Source: Mycolicibacterium nivoides (GTDB taxonomy: Bacteria; Actinomycetota; Actinomycetes; Mycobacteriales; Mycobacteriaceae). From it: a stretch of 64,000 nt of DNA. A program made the translations under genes and the position numbers. Numbering within the stretch: position 1 is the first letter of the stretch; every line of letters begins with the position of its first letter. The notes under the pieces are model-generated. The model saw only the letters and a list, made by a program, of their open reading frames with translations. It was not told the DNA's origin and did no database searches. The stretch is from NCBI RefSeq assembly GCF_003855255.1, contig NZ_CP034072.1:6428753-6492752 (forward strand), in the 5' to 3' direction. Positions 43,562 to 51,960 of the stretch are shown here, one piece after another.

Positions 43562-43887
43562 TCAGCTGATTCGTCACTTCGCTGTTTCGTCATGTCACCG
43601 CCGCGGCTGGCCGGGCGGATCGGCCCGCGATTGGCGCAACCGGCAGCTCTCGCAGACTAGCAGCGTGCCGTTGCGCGACGCGCTGCCCGCGCGGTGTGCG
43701 CTTCCTGGGCGACACCACAGGGCGGGTCGCATCGGGCTCGGGTGACCTTGTGCAGCAAAGCAATTGCCGATACCGGCGTCGACGTGGGACTCGCCGTGGT
43801 CAGAGACGATGCGGCGTGTCCGATTCCTGGCAGTCGGCTGAGTGGCCGGATAGGCTCGGGCCACGTGATCTCTCGGGGAGGTTTGAG
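43562..43887. other. Gene-free region
   Basis: These 326 bases separate the acyltransferase start from the small repeat protein. I see no supported gene, RNA or clear hairpin; the region probably holds the two divergent promoters. Confidence 0.4.
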
Positions 43888-44202
43888 ATGACCAGCATCA
43901 TCGAGCGCTGCGCCGCGGGCATCGGCACTGTATTGGCACCACTCGGTCTGATGGCGGTAGTCACGGTGGCGGCGCCGGCCGTCAGCAGTGCCGACTGCGG
44001 CGCCGGAGAATGGTGGGACCCGGTGGCCAGTGTGTGCCGCCCGCCGGTCGTGCCGTTGGGCTGTGAAAACGGCGCGTGGTGGGATCCGGTGGCCAACACC
44101 TGTCGCCCGCCCGTGGTGCCGCCGCCGCCGCTGTGCGACAACGGCTGGTGGTGGGACCCCGTCGGAAATGCCTGCCGGCCGCCGCTGATCCCGCCGGGCT
44201 GA
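43888..44202 (+). CDS. Secreted protein with three WWDPV-CRPP repeats
   Basis: A 104-residue exported protein. The signal peptide (about residues 1-35, GTVLAPLGLMAVVTVAAPA, cleavage near SSA) is followed by three tandem units of about 22 residues: GEWWDPVASVCRPP, GAWWDPVANTCRPP and GWWWDPVGNACRPP, each with a preceding Cys that probably pairs with the Cys of its CRPP. ATG 43888 has a GGGGAGG ribosome site. No known domain fits. It is likely a small disulfide-stapled extracellular protein. Confidence 0.78.
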   Translation: MTSIIERCAAGIGTVLAPLGLMAVVTVAAPAVSSADCGAGEWWDPVASVCRPPVVPLGCENGAWWDPVANTCRPPVVPPPPLCDNGWWWDPVGNACRPPLIPPG

Positions 44203-44220
44203 TCGCTCAGCGCCGGGTCA

Positions 44221-44781
44221 TCACGGCATGGGTACCGAGGAACCGTCGTAATTGCGGGCGTTGTTGTTGAGTGAATCCATCCACGCGCGCAGCTTGGCCT
44301 GGCCGACCAACGCCGGGATGGTGCCGCCGCCGCTGGCCGGGGCGTCGGGAGCGGCGTCGGTCGGCTGCCAGGGCTGGCAACCACTGGTCTTGAATGCCTT
44401 GTCGGTGGCTTCGATCGTGATGACCTGCGGCTTCTTCGTGAACGCGTTGTCGATGATGTCGCCGCCGTGCAGATCGGCCATGCGCTTCCAGTAGCAGGTG
44501 CCGCCCTCGACCGGTCCGGCCGAGGCGTAGTTACCCGGCTGGATATCGGTGCCGACCATGAACAGGCCGTCGTGGTCGATCGCCTTGCCGGCAACGGGTG
44601 CCGCGGCGGGGGCAGCTGGCGCAGCGGGATCGGCGGGGGCCGGCTCAACGGGACCCGGCGGTGGGCCCGGAGCGGGGATGGGCGCGGGCGCGTCCGGATC
44701 GGCGCCGGCGATGCCACTGAACGCCCCACCTGCGGACACCACCAAGGCGGCGGCGAAGATCACGGCTCTCATCGGCTTCAT
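44221..44781 (-). CDS. Secreted protein with Pro/Ala linker and IQPGNYAS-type domain
   Basis: A 186-residue exported protein with a signal peptide (AVIFAAALVVSAGGAFSG, cleavage near AGADP), a proline/alanine linker to about residue 65, and a conserved actinobacterial domain (GLFMVGTDIQPGNYASAG, TCYWKRMADLHGGDIIDN, TDKAFKTSGCQPW) with two cysteines likely to pair. The domain also occurs in actinobacterial lipoproteins; its function is unknown. The start is ATG 44781 or the ATG three codons later. Confidence 0.78.
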   Translation of the reverse strand: MKPMRAVIFAAALVVSAGGAFSGIAGADPDAPAPIPAPGPPPGPVEPAPADPAAPAAPAAAPVAGKAIDHDGLFMVGTDIQPGNYASAGPVEGGTCYWKRMADLHGGDIIDNAFTKKPQVITIEATDKAFKTSGCQPWQPTDAAPDAPASGGGTIPALVGQAKLRAWMDSLNNNARNYDGSSVPMP

Positions 44782-44881
44782 GAAAACCCAGCGTACCGGG
44801 TACGGCGGGATGGTCGGGCCCACTCGCGGGGAGGTCTGCATTGCCGGAACCCGCCGGCGTGATCTGTGGCACCCTCGCGGT

Positions 44882-46042
44882 GTGGAGCCGCCGTCACCTG
44901 ATCCCGATGCACCCCACCTGGCCGACGTCGTTCCCTCGGTCCTCGCCGCGATGGGGGCGCCCGGATTCGAGGCACGGATCCCGTGGCCCGGACCGATCCG
45001 GGGCGCATGCGTTCTGTTGATCGACGGGCTCGGGGCCGAACTGCTCGCCGCCCACGCCGCCGATGCGCCCGTCCTGACAGCTCTGGCCGACCAGTCGGCC
45101 AACCGGACCCTGCACGTCGGGTTCCCGTCCACCACGGCGGCGGGACTGGCGGCGATCGGCACCGGATGCCGATCGGGTGAGCACGGTTTCGTCGGTTACT
45201 CGTTCAGGGTTCCCGAGGCCGGCCCGGAATTCGACATCGTCAACGCGCTGCGGTGGCGCCCCCATCCCTGGGGGCCGGACCTGCGCGACCGCGTGGTGCC
45301 CGAGCTCATTCAACCGTCGCCGACCACCTTCGAGCGTGCCGGGGCGGCCGGATTCGAGGTCTCTGTGGCCTCGGGCGCCCAGCACACCGGCTCGGGATTG
45401 ACCCGGGCGCTCCTGCGCGGCGGACGCTATGTCGGGGTGCACGCACTCGGCGATCTCGCGGCCGCGGTCATCGCAGCCGTCGCGGGCAGCGGCTTCTGTT
45501 ACGGGTACCACGCCGACCTCGACCTGGTGGGCCACCTGCACGGGCCCGGGTCGGCCGCCTGGCGCATGCAGTTGCGCCAGGTCGACCGGCTGGTGGAATC
45601 GGTGTTGGAAGCCCTGCCGTCAGAGTGTCTGCTGACCGTGGTGGCCGACCACGGCATGGTCACGGTGGACCCGGCCGCCGTGGTCGACATCGACGAGTGC
45701 GAACCGCTGCTCGTCGGGGTGGCCGCCGTCGGGGGCGAAGCCCGCGCTCGCCACGTCTACACCGCGGCCGGGGCGGCCGATGACGTCCTGGCGGCATGGC
45801 GCACCACTCTGGGGGATTCCGCGTGGGTGATGTCGCGGGAGGAGGCAATCGGCGCCGGATGGTTCGGCCCGCGGGTGCGCGACGACGTCCGGTCCCGCAT
45901 CGGCGATGTCGTCGCCGCGGCCCGCGACACGGCGGCGTTGCTGCGGCGGACCGTTGAGCCCATGGAGTCAGCGTTGATCGGCCAGCACGGCTCGCTGACG
46001 ATTGCTGAACAATATGTACCGCTGGTGTCTGTAATTGGATGA
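44882..46042 (+). CDS. Alkaline phosphatase-superfamily nucleotide pyrophosphatase/phosphodiesterase
   Basis: A 386-residue phosphodiesterase-fold protein starting at GTG 44882. It shows LLIDGLGAELL with metal-binding Asp, the nucleophile Thr in VGFPSTTAAGLAAIGTG, YHADLDLVGHLHGPGS with metal-binding Asp and His, and VVADHGMV with the Asp-His pair. This is the type I phosphodiesterase/nucleotide pyrophosphatase pattern. No signal peptide is seen, so it may be cytosolic. The substrate is unknown. Confidence 0.86.
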   Translation: MEPPSPDPDAPHLADVVPSVLAAMGAPGFEARIPWPGPIRGACVLLIDGLGAELLAAHAADAPVLTALADQSANRTLHVGFPSTTAAGLAAIGTGCRSGEHGFVGYSFRVPEAGPEFDIVNALRWRPHPWGPDLRDRVVPELIQPSPTTFERAGAAGFEVSVASGAQHTGSGLTRALLRGGRYVGVHALGDLAAAVIAAVAGSGFCYGYHADLDLVGHLHGPGSAAWRMQLRQVDRLVESVLEALPSECLLTVVADHGMVTVDPAAVVDIDECEPLLVGVAAVGGEARARHVYTAAGAADDVLAAWRTTLGDSAWVMSREEAIGAGWFGPRVRDDVRSRIGDVVAAARDTAALLRRTVEPMESALIGQHGSLTIAEQYVPLVSVIG

Positions 46043-46089
46043 GCAAACCGCACACCCGGAACAGGCTTAGGTGGGCTAAGATTCACCGC

Positions 46090-46275
46090 ATGAAGCTTGC
46101 AGGCCTGGCAGTAATTGGTGCCGCAGCGGCTATCGCCTTCGCCGCTCCCGCACACGCCGATCCCGACACCGATTTCGCCAATGAGCTGCACACTTTTGGC
46201 ATTTACGGGCAACGCGATAGCCGATCAGCGGGCCCGGTGATCGTGATGAGGCGTCGGTGGTGCAGGCGATGGTGA
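46090..46275 (+). pseudogene. Truncated DUF732 secreted protein
   Basis: The first 43 codons encode the start of a mycobacterial DUF732 protein: signal peptide MKLAGLAVIGAAAAIAFAA with AHADP cleavage site, then DTDFANELHTFGIYGQRD. The family should continue with a Cys-containing helix and a second Cys near the end. Instead the frame runs from about 46219 into the antisense of an HNH gene and stops 18 codons later. The 3' part of the gene is missing, so this is a remnant. Confidence 0.75.
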
Positions 46276-47333
46276 TGCGGACACACCAGAACCAGGTTGT
46301 CCAGCTCGGTGGGTCCGCCGTTCTCCCAGTGCACGATGTGGTGGGCGTGCAGACCGCGAGTGGCCCCGCAGCCGGGCACGGCACAGCAGCGGTCGCGATG
46401 CTCCAGGGCCCGGCGCAGCCGGCGGCTGATCGCGCGGGTGCTGCGCCCGGCGCCGATCACCTGCCCCTGGCGTTCAAACCAGGCTTCGTACGTGGCGTCG
46501 CACAGCAGCTCACGTCGTTCGTCGTCGGTCAGCAGCGGACCCAGATGCAATGCGGCGACCGGCTTCTCACCGTCGGTGTCGAGGTCGACATGCACCACGA
46601 CGGTGGTGTGCTGCCCATGCGGACGGCGCGCCGCCTCAACATCCCACCCAGCCTCGACAACACTCATGAACGCGTCCACACCATTCGGAAACGGCGGTGC
46701 CTGCTCCGCGTCGCCACCATCGGACTCGGTGTCGTGATCGTGTTTCCAGTCCGCGACCAACCCCTCGTGATGGGCTTGGCGGGCCGCGTCGAACTTGGCT
46801 GCCTCCAACCGGGTCAAGCGGATCCGGTAGGTGGTGTACTCGCCTTCACCAGTCTTGGTGATCGAACGCCCAGGATCGGGACCTGGCACAGGCTCGTGGT
46901 CTGGTTCGGGGCGTGGCTCGAGCTTGACCGCGGTACGCAACTGATCAACGGTAGCCACCGCCGCCAACTCTGCGTAGTGCTCATCGGATCCGTCGGCGGC
47001 GTTCTCGGCGATCACCCCGACCTGATCCAGCGACAGCCGACCCTCCCGCATCCCCTGCGCGCAGCGGGGGAACTCCTCGAGCCGCCGCGCGATCGCCACC
47101 ACAACCTCGGCGTTGCGCGGTGTCACACCGGCCTTCCAGGCCACCAGCGCCTTCATAGAACGGGCACCGGTGGCACCGCACAACTCGTCACGGTCCAGTT
47201 CAGCGACGATCTCGACGATGCGGCCATCGATCGCATTGCGCTGACCGATCAGCTCCGACAACTCGGCGAACAACACCTCGGTACGCTGCGCCGGGCTCAC
47301 CTCAACATCGAAAGAGGCTGCGGCCGAGGACAT
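46203..47333 (-). CDS. DUF222/HNH endonuclease (13E12 repeat family), C-terminally truncated
   Basis: A 376-residue protein of the mycobacterial 13E12 repeat family. The N-terminal DUF222 domain (about 20-290) is followed by an HNH domain with CCAVPGCGATRGLHAHHI, HWENGGPTELDNLVLVC and HHHRLHH, which contains all expected metal and catalytic residues. The chain ends RLITITGPADRLSRCP. Family members usually continue for some tens of residues, and here the last few codons lie in sequence that belongs to the opposing DUF732 gene. The catalytic domain is complete, so the protein could still be active. No inverted repeats of a mobile element are visible. Confidence 0.82.
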   Translation of the reverse strand: MSSAAASFDVEVSPAQRTEVLFAELSELIGQRNAIDGRIVEIVAELDRDELCGATGARSMKALVAWKAGVTPRNAEVVVAIARRLEEFPRCAQGMREGRLSLDQVGVIAENAADGSDEHYAELAAVATVDQLRTAVKLEPRPEPDHEPVPGPDPGRSITKTGEGEYTTYRIRLTRLEAAKFDAARQAHHEGLVADWKHDHDTESDGGDAEQAPPFPNGVDAFMSVVEAGWDVEAARRPHGQHTTVVVHVDLDTDGEKPVAALHLGPLLTDDERRELLCDATYEAWFERQGQVIGAGRSTRAISRRLRRALEHRDRCCAVPGCGATRGLHAHHIVHWENGGPTELDNLVLVCPHHHRLHHRRLITITGPADRLSRCP

Positions 47334-47410
47334 GACCCCATCATCGCAGAGGGGTCCGACAAGTTTCTGGACGAGAATGACGACAACCGCATCCTTCCGG
47401 CAAGATAGCT

Positions 47411-48175
47411 GTGGTGGGGATAAACCTGTTGCCTTGCACCCGCCTCTCGGACGCTGATGTCGCGGGCGCGCTCGACCATGCGGTAGCCGTGATCAACCCG
47501 GCGCTCGACGTGTTCACCCGATTCGACCCGCTCGGGCTGAGGCGACGTACCCATCGAGAGGAGCCCGCAGAGGGCGCCGTGGGCAAGTCCCTCGACCTCG
47601 CGGCCGCTTTGCTCAATTTCGCCGAGCTGCCCGGCACCAAGGCCTGGACCGAGATGGATCAAGACGGCCACGCGAAGTGGTGGGTGCATCGCGCCGGGGC
47701 GGTGACCACCATCCTCGTCGCATTCCCGGGTGCGTTCGGAGTCATCGCCGACCGGCTTGGTGTGCAGGACTTCCTGGGTTTCACCAACCAAGCGATCGTG
47801 TTGTGCGCGGTGGCCCGCGAGGACGGCGTCACCGACTACGACGAGCAAGTGCAACTGCTCGGCGCTGTCCTGTGCGACCGTCAACTGCCCGATGCAACGG
47901 TCGATGCTTCGGCCGACGACGCCGGCGCAACCGCGCAATCGCTGCCCGGAAAGCTCTGGGAGTTCGCCGGCACACTACGTGCTGTGAGCGACGAGTTCAC
48001 GAAAAGGCCACACCCGCAAAAGCTTTACCGCTATCTGGGGATGCTTCCGGGCGTCGGTGCGGTGGCCGATTACTTCGGTGAATTAACCGCCCTACTGCAC
48101 GCTGCCAATGAAGGCGCGGCGTGGATCAGCGAGCACTCGCCGCAGCCGCCGGCTCCGGAGCCGGCCCGAACCTGA
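47411..48175 (+). CDS. Hypothetical protein
   Basis: A 254-residue, largely helical protein with no signal peptide. It contains LDLAAALLNFAELPGTKAW, GFTNQAIVLCAVAREDGV and a C-terminal GMLPGVGAVADYFGELTALL. The start is GTG 47411 or the adjacent GTG. The frame is long and has normal mycobacterial codon use. I do not recognise a family. Its last 50 bases overlap the convergent DUF1275 gene. Confidence 0.7.
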   Translation: MVGINLLPCTRLSDADVAGALDHAVAVINPALDVFTRFDPLGLRRRTHREEPAEGAVGKSLDLAAALLNFAELPGTKAWTEMDQDGHAKWWVHRAGAVTTILVAFPGAFGVIADRLGVQDFLGFTNQAIVLCAVAREDGVTDYDEQVQLLGAVLCDRQLPDATVDASADDAGATAQSLPGKLWEFAGTLRAVSDEFTKRPHPQKLYRYLGMLPGVGAVADYFGELTALLHAANEGAAWISEHSPQPPAPEPART

Positions 48176-48824
48176 AGATCAGCGCACTGATCGCCACCAC
48201 CACAGCAGCCAACGCAATCACGGGCGCAACCGTGAACCGCGACACCGTCGCACCCAGAATCGCACCGCCGCACATCGTCAACACCACTCCGTAACGCAAC
48301 TTCTCGCGGTCCCCGGTGCCTCCGGCCAGCCTGCTGTCGAACCCGATGCCGACGATCGTCTGCGTCAGCACCGTCGTGCTCAACTCCTGGATGCCGAACT
48401 GGCGTGCGGTCGCGTTCTGGATGCCGAAGGTCATCGCCAAGACGATGAGGATGAACTTGCGGTTGTCCTGATAGTCCAGCACTCCCGATCCCGTGAGAAT
48501 CGAAAGTACAGTCAGCAGAACGACTTCCACACCCAATGCGGTGGTCAACCAGTTCCGGACGTGACTGTCGAGATGGCGTCTCAGCCGTCCACCCACCACG
48601 GTGCCCAGCACGAACCCGATGAACGCCACCAGCGCCCCGGTCACGTCCACGCCGGAGTGCGGTACGAACCAGAACCCGAGGAAGATCACGTTGCCCGTCA
48701 TGTTGGCGACGAAAACGTGTCCCAGCACCAACACACTGACCGCGTCGACGATGCCGGTGGCGGACGTCAACAACAGCAGTGCCACAACGGTCGACCGTTG
48801 CGTCACCGGTGAGGCGATGGCCAT
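48126..48824 (-). CDS. YoaK/DUF1275 family membrane protein
   Basis: A 232-residue inner-membrane protein with about six helices and the family signatures GIVDAVSVLVLGHVFVANMTGN, AFGIQNATAR-like TFGIQNATARQ and STTVLTQTIV. The function of the family is unknown. It begins 16 bases after the stop of mam1D with a GAGGAT ribosome site, so it may be transcribed as the last gene of the mce1 operon. It is convergent with the hypothetical gene at 47411. Confidence 0.85.
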   Translation of the reverse strand: MAIASPVTQRSTVVALLLLTSATGIVDAVSVLVLGHVFVANMTGNVIFLGFWFVPHSGVDVTGALVAFIGFVLGTVVGGRLRRHLDSHVRNWLTTALGVEVVLLTVLSILTGSGVLDYQDNRKFILIVLAMTFGIQNATARQFGIQELSTTVLTQTIVGIGFDSRLAGGTGDREKLRYGVVLTMCGGAILGATVSRFTVAPVIALAAVVVAISALIFRFGPAPEPAAAASAR

Positions 48825-48840
48825 GCCTACATCCTCGCCG

Positions 48841-49812
48841 CTACAACTGCGGAGACAGGTCCAATTGGGTCAACGCCGGCATCTGGGTGATCAGCCAATC
48901 CCCGTCCGTACGCTGCAATATCAGGCGATATGACATGTACCGCAACGATGGGACGTTCTTGGTGACCGGGCTCGTCGACACCGTGTTGGTGTAGACGATG
49001 GCAGTCGCCTCATCGCGACTGATGGTCTCCACCGCGGTACCCATCACCTCGGTGTTGTTGGTGACCTGCGCCTGCTTGTTGGTCGGCACGATGGAGTCGA
49101 TCAACTGCCGGTACTGGTTGGCGAAGTCGCGGGACAGGTACTTCGCGGCCCGATCCGGTAGCGACTCGATGTTGTCCGGGTTGTAGGTCCACAACGTGGT
49201 GATGGCATCGGCCGAGGTCCGCGCCACTTGAAGTTTGGTCGCCACCAATGCCCGGTCGGCCAGGTACGGCTGCAGCATCGCGCCGCCGAACGCCCCGGCC
49301 ACGACGAACACCGCAGCGGCACCCACAGCGAAGTACGTCAGCCGCTTACCGGCCTCGCGGTGCGGCACGAGGACCTCGTCCTCGGCCGGCTCAGCGTCCG
49401 TCGCTTCGGCATCGGCTTCGGCATCGGCATCGTCGACAACTTCGGTGCCGGCGTCGTCTTCCGCTTCTGCCGTCGGTTCCGGTTCAGGTTCCGGCTCAAG
49501 TTCCGGTTGCGGTTCGGCGTCTGGCTCAGGTTCGGCATCCGCCTCAGATTCGACGGCCGCTTCGGGCTCGACGGCCGCCTTGCAGCGTGCCTTACCCGAC
49601 GGGGTCCGACGCTCCGGGGCATCCTCAGATTCCGAGTCAGATTCCGGGCCGGATTCCGAGTCGGATTCCGGGTCACCCTCGCCGTCCGACGCCTCGACCT
49701 GCTCCTCGACCACTTCCTCGGCACGGCGACGCCGCCCGAAACGCAATCTGCGGCGCGGCTTGTCAGGCTCGCCGGCGGTCAGATCACCTGAATCAGCTGG
49801 CTGATCTTCCAC
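48841..49812 (-). CDS. mam1D: Mce1-associated membrane protein Mam1D with long acidic N-terminus
   Basis: A 323-residue accessory protein of the mce1 transporter. The C-terminal part (one membrane helix FAVGAAAVFVVAGAFGGAML, then an NTF2-like domain ending YMSYRLILQRTDGDWLITQM) is the conserved Mam domain. The first 130 or so residues are a low-complexity acidic region rich in Glu, Pro, Asp and Ser. GTG 49812 is preferred because GGAAGG lies six bases upstream; TTG 49845 is also open. It overlaps mam1C by 34 bases. Mam proteins stabilise or organise Mce complexes. Confidence 0.85.
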   Translation of the reverse strand: MEDQPADSGDLTAGEPDKPRRRLRFGRRRRAEEVVEEQVEASDGEGDPESDSESGPESDSESEDAPERRTPSGKARCKAAVEPEAAVESEADAEPEPDAEPQPELEPEPEPEPTAEAEDDAGTEVVDDADAEADAEATDAEPAEDEVLVPHREAGKRLTYFAVGAAAVFVVAGAFGGAMLQPYLADRALVATKLQVARTSADAITTLWTYNPDNIESLPDRAAKYLSRDFANQYRQLIDSIVPTNKQAQVTNNTEVMGTAVETISRDEATAIVYTNTVSTSPVTKNVPSLRYMSYRLILQRTDGDWLITQMPALTQLDLSPQL

Positions 49813-50330
49813 TGCTGTCCTTCCCAAATCGTCGTCGCAATCCAACGGCTGCCGCTTTCAACCACGGACTTACCGTCAGGGGTTCGGGTGCTGATCTTCG
49901 TCGCGACCAGAACGTCGGCGCTCCCGTTGTCGTTCCATCGCTGAATGCCGGCATCGAGTACCGACCCCTCGGTCGGCTCGGCCCGGGCCACCTGAACGAC
50001 GATCTCGTTCTGCTTCTCCTGGAACATCTTTCGGAAATCGCCGGTGGCCTGTGAGGCGATGCGATCGGCGTAGTCGTTGGCGTGGAACGGATCCAGCGTC
50101 GTGTACACCGTCATGAACTCACGCACGTAGTCCAGCGCGCCGGCGCTCTTGATCTCCGCACGATGATCCGACTCGTGCCGGATCAGGATCAGCGTGCTAC
50201 CCGTGATGGCGGCCGCGATCAGCAGGGCTGAGATCATCCCCACGATCGGCAGACCCCAACGGATCGGCTCTTTGGGCTCGACCGCGAAGTAGTCGCGCTC
50301 ATCGGGCTCGATCCGGCGCCGCGGGCTCAC
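49779..50330 (-). CDS. mam1C: Mce1-associated membrane protein Mam1C
   Basis: A 183-residue protein with a short cytosolic N-terminus, one membrane helix (LPIVGMISALLIAAAITGSTLIL) and an extracytosolic domain of the Mam/NTF2-like type (YVREFMTVYTTLDPFHANDYADRI, GSRWIATTIWEGQQWKISQL). The start GTG 50330 overlaps the mam1B stop as GTGA. The gene order matches mam1C of other mycobacteria. Confidence 0.88.
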   Translation of the reverse strand: MSPRRRIEPDERDYFAVEPKEPIRWGLPIVGMISALLIAAAITGSTLILIRHESDHRAEIKSAGALDYVREFMTVYTTLDPFHANDYADRIASQATGDFRKMFQEKQNEIVVQVARAEPTEGSVLDAGIQRWNDNGSADVLVATKISTRTPDGKSVVESGSRWIATTIWEGQQWKISQLIQVI

Positions 50331-51301
50331 TGTCCGCCCCCGTTCAGCACCGGCCGCTTGAGCACCGTGAGGTTGTCGACGAGCCAGTGGTCGTCCGACT
50401 TCTGGAACTCCACCCGAACCGTCGCGGTGATGAACTTCAGCTCCTGCGGATTGGTGCCGCGCTGACCCTGCAACGCCACCAGCATCGAGGCCGTGTCCTT
50501 GGTCACCCCGGGCAGCACCGCGCTGCTCACCGCCCAGTAGTCATTGGTGGTCGGCCCGGCCTTGCGCACGGCATCCTGCTGGGCGACCAGCTGCTGCCGG
50601 TAGTTTTCGGTGGTCAACGACTGCGCCTTGGTGAAATCGGCGTCGACGGAATCCACCCCGTAGCTCAGCAGCTCCTCGACGATCCGCGGGCCCTGCTCCG
50701 CGACCTGCGCGCGAGCCTGGTCCACCGCCCGATCCTGGCGGTACACCGCCAGATATCCCAGCCCGCCCGCGATCCCGCTGAGCACTGCGAGCGTCAGCAG
50801 CACCGCACCGGCGCGACGCCGGACATCGGATTCAGGCCGATCGACGCGACGCACCTCGGTGCGGGTCAGCAGATCGGCGAACGTCCGGTTCCGTGAATCC
50901 CACAACGGCCACAGCCAGCCCAGGAACACCGCCGCGGTGTCCAGCAGATGCGCCAGCTCACGCAGCAGGAGCCGCAGCAGACCGGCATCTCCGGCCGCCG
51001 ACACCACCCGGATACCGAACACCGACCGGCCCAGCGACCAACCGGTGTATGCGGGCAAGCCGATCCGGTTGACCAGCATCGCGGCGGCCACCACAGCGGC
51101 GGCCACCGTGCACACCCACCAGAACCAGTCGTACAACGGGGCCGCCCACGCCAGCAGCGCCAGCGTCGCGATCAACCCGGTAGGCGCCAGCACATCGATG
51201 GCGAAGGCGCCGGCCCGAGCCGGCCACGAAGCCAGCCGGGTCTGATCCGTCCCGGTTCCCCCAGCGGAGACCGTGCCGGCGTTGTCCAGAACAGCGGTCA
51301 C
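50327..51301 (-). CDS. mam1B: Mce1-associated RDD-domain membrane protein Mam1B
   Basis: A 324-residue protein. The N-terminal half is an RDD domain with three helices (ASWPARAGAFAIDVLAP, GWSLGRSVFGIRVV); a further helix (GAVLLTLAVLSGIAGGLGYLA) then leads into an extracytosolic Mam-type domain. The combination of RDD and Mam domains is characteristic of mam1B. GTG 51301 overlaps the stop of mam1A as GTGA. Confidence 0.9.
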   Translation of the reverse strand: MTAVLDNAGTVSAGGTGTDQTRLASWPARAGAFAIDVLAPTGLIATLALLAWAAPLYDWFWWVCTVAAAVVAAAMLVNRIGLPAYTGWSLGRSVFGIRVVSAAGDAGLLRLLLRELAHLLDTAAVFLGWLWPLWDSRNRTFADLLTRTEVRRVDRPESDVRRRAGAVLLTLAVLSGIAGGLGYLAVYRQDRAVDQARAQVAEQGPRIVEELLSYGVDSVDADFTKAQSLTTENYRQQLVAQQDAVRKAGPTTNDYWAVSSAVLPGVTKDTASMLVALQGQRGTNPQELKFITATVRVEFQKSDDHWLVDNLTVLKRPVLNGGGQ

Positions 51302-51960
51302 GACGTGACCTGGTCGAGCCGCGCGACCTTGTAGTTGCCGTCCTCGGCGCGGGCCATCTTCACCCGCAGCCGATAGCCCTGCTCTTCATCGGACTTCTCG
51401 GTGTTGGTGACCAGCACGCGCACCGCGACCAACAGGTCCATCGACCCGTCGTCGTTGTGCTTCTCCACCGCGGCCCGCATGTCCGAGACCTTCACCTGCA
51501 CGTTGGCGGCCTGGTAGGCGTCCAGCAGCATGCCGCTGTACAGGCCGGCCTGCGCCCCGAAGTCACCGGTCGAACATTCGATGATCTTGGTCTGGGCCGC
51601 GATCATCGCCTGGGTATCGGGCGCCTGGGTCGCGGTCACGCAGTCCTTTGCCGCAGCCAGGGCCTCGGCCTCGTCACTGGCGATGCGTTCGCTGTCTTGA
51701 TGCGCACGCAAAGCCAGGTAGCCGCCGACGCCGACGGCCGCCGCGAGGACCAGCAGACCGGCGAGGATCGCCGCCACCCAGCCGCGCCCCAGCCGTGAAG
51801 GCCGTGATTCCGACTCCGGAGGAGCCTCCTCAGCGTCCGTGGCGTCCGTGGCTGCGATCGGATCAGAGATCTCGGTGACGGCCTCCGCTTGCGATTCAGG
51901 GGTATGGGGGTCCTGCTGGTCGGCGAGGTTCAGCTGGCTGGCGCCAGCATCTCCTTCCAT
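51298..51960 (-). CDS. mam1A: Mce1-associated membrane protein Mam1A
   Basis: A 220-residue protein with an acidic cytosolic N-terminus of about 55 residues, one membrane helix (GWVAAILAGLLVLAAAVGVGGYLAL) and an extracytosolic domain with YSGMLLDAYQAANVQVKV. ATG 51960 overlaps the end of mce1F by 31 bases. Position and domain make-up match mam1A. Confidence 0.88.
   Translation of the reverse strand: MEGDAGASQLNLADQQDPHTPESQAEAVTEISDPIAATDATDAEEAPPESESRPSRLGRGWVAAILAGLLVLAAAVGVGGYLALRAHQDSERIASDEAEALAAAKDCVTATQAPDTQAMIAAQTKIIECSTGDFGAQAGLYSGMLLDAYQAANVQVKVSDMRAAVEKHNDDGSMDLLVAVRVLVTNTEKSDEEQGYRLRVKMARAEDGNYKVARLDQVTS

Noticed and set aside
46203..47333. The HNH gene as part of an insertion sequence
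   Set aside because: No transposase, terminal inverted repeats or target-site duplication are visible; the 13E12 family spreads by repeat recombination or as part of larger elements.
49400..49700. Short tandem-like DNA units that could be a minisatellite
   Set aside because: The units are imperfect and in frame with the acidic low-complexity region of Mam1D, so protein composition explains them.
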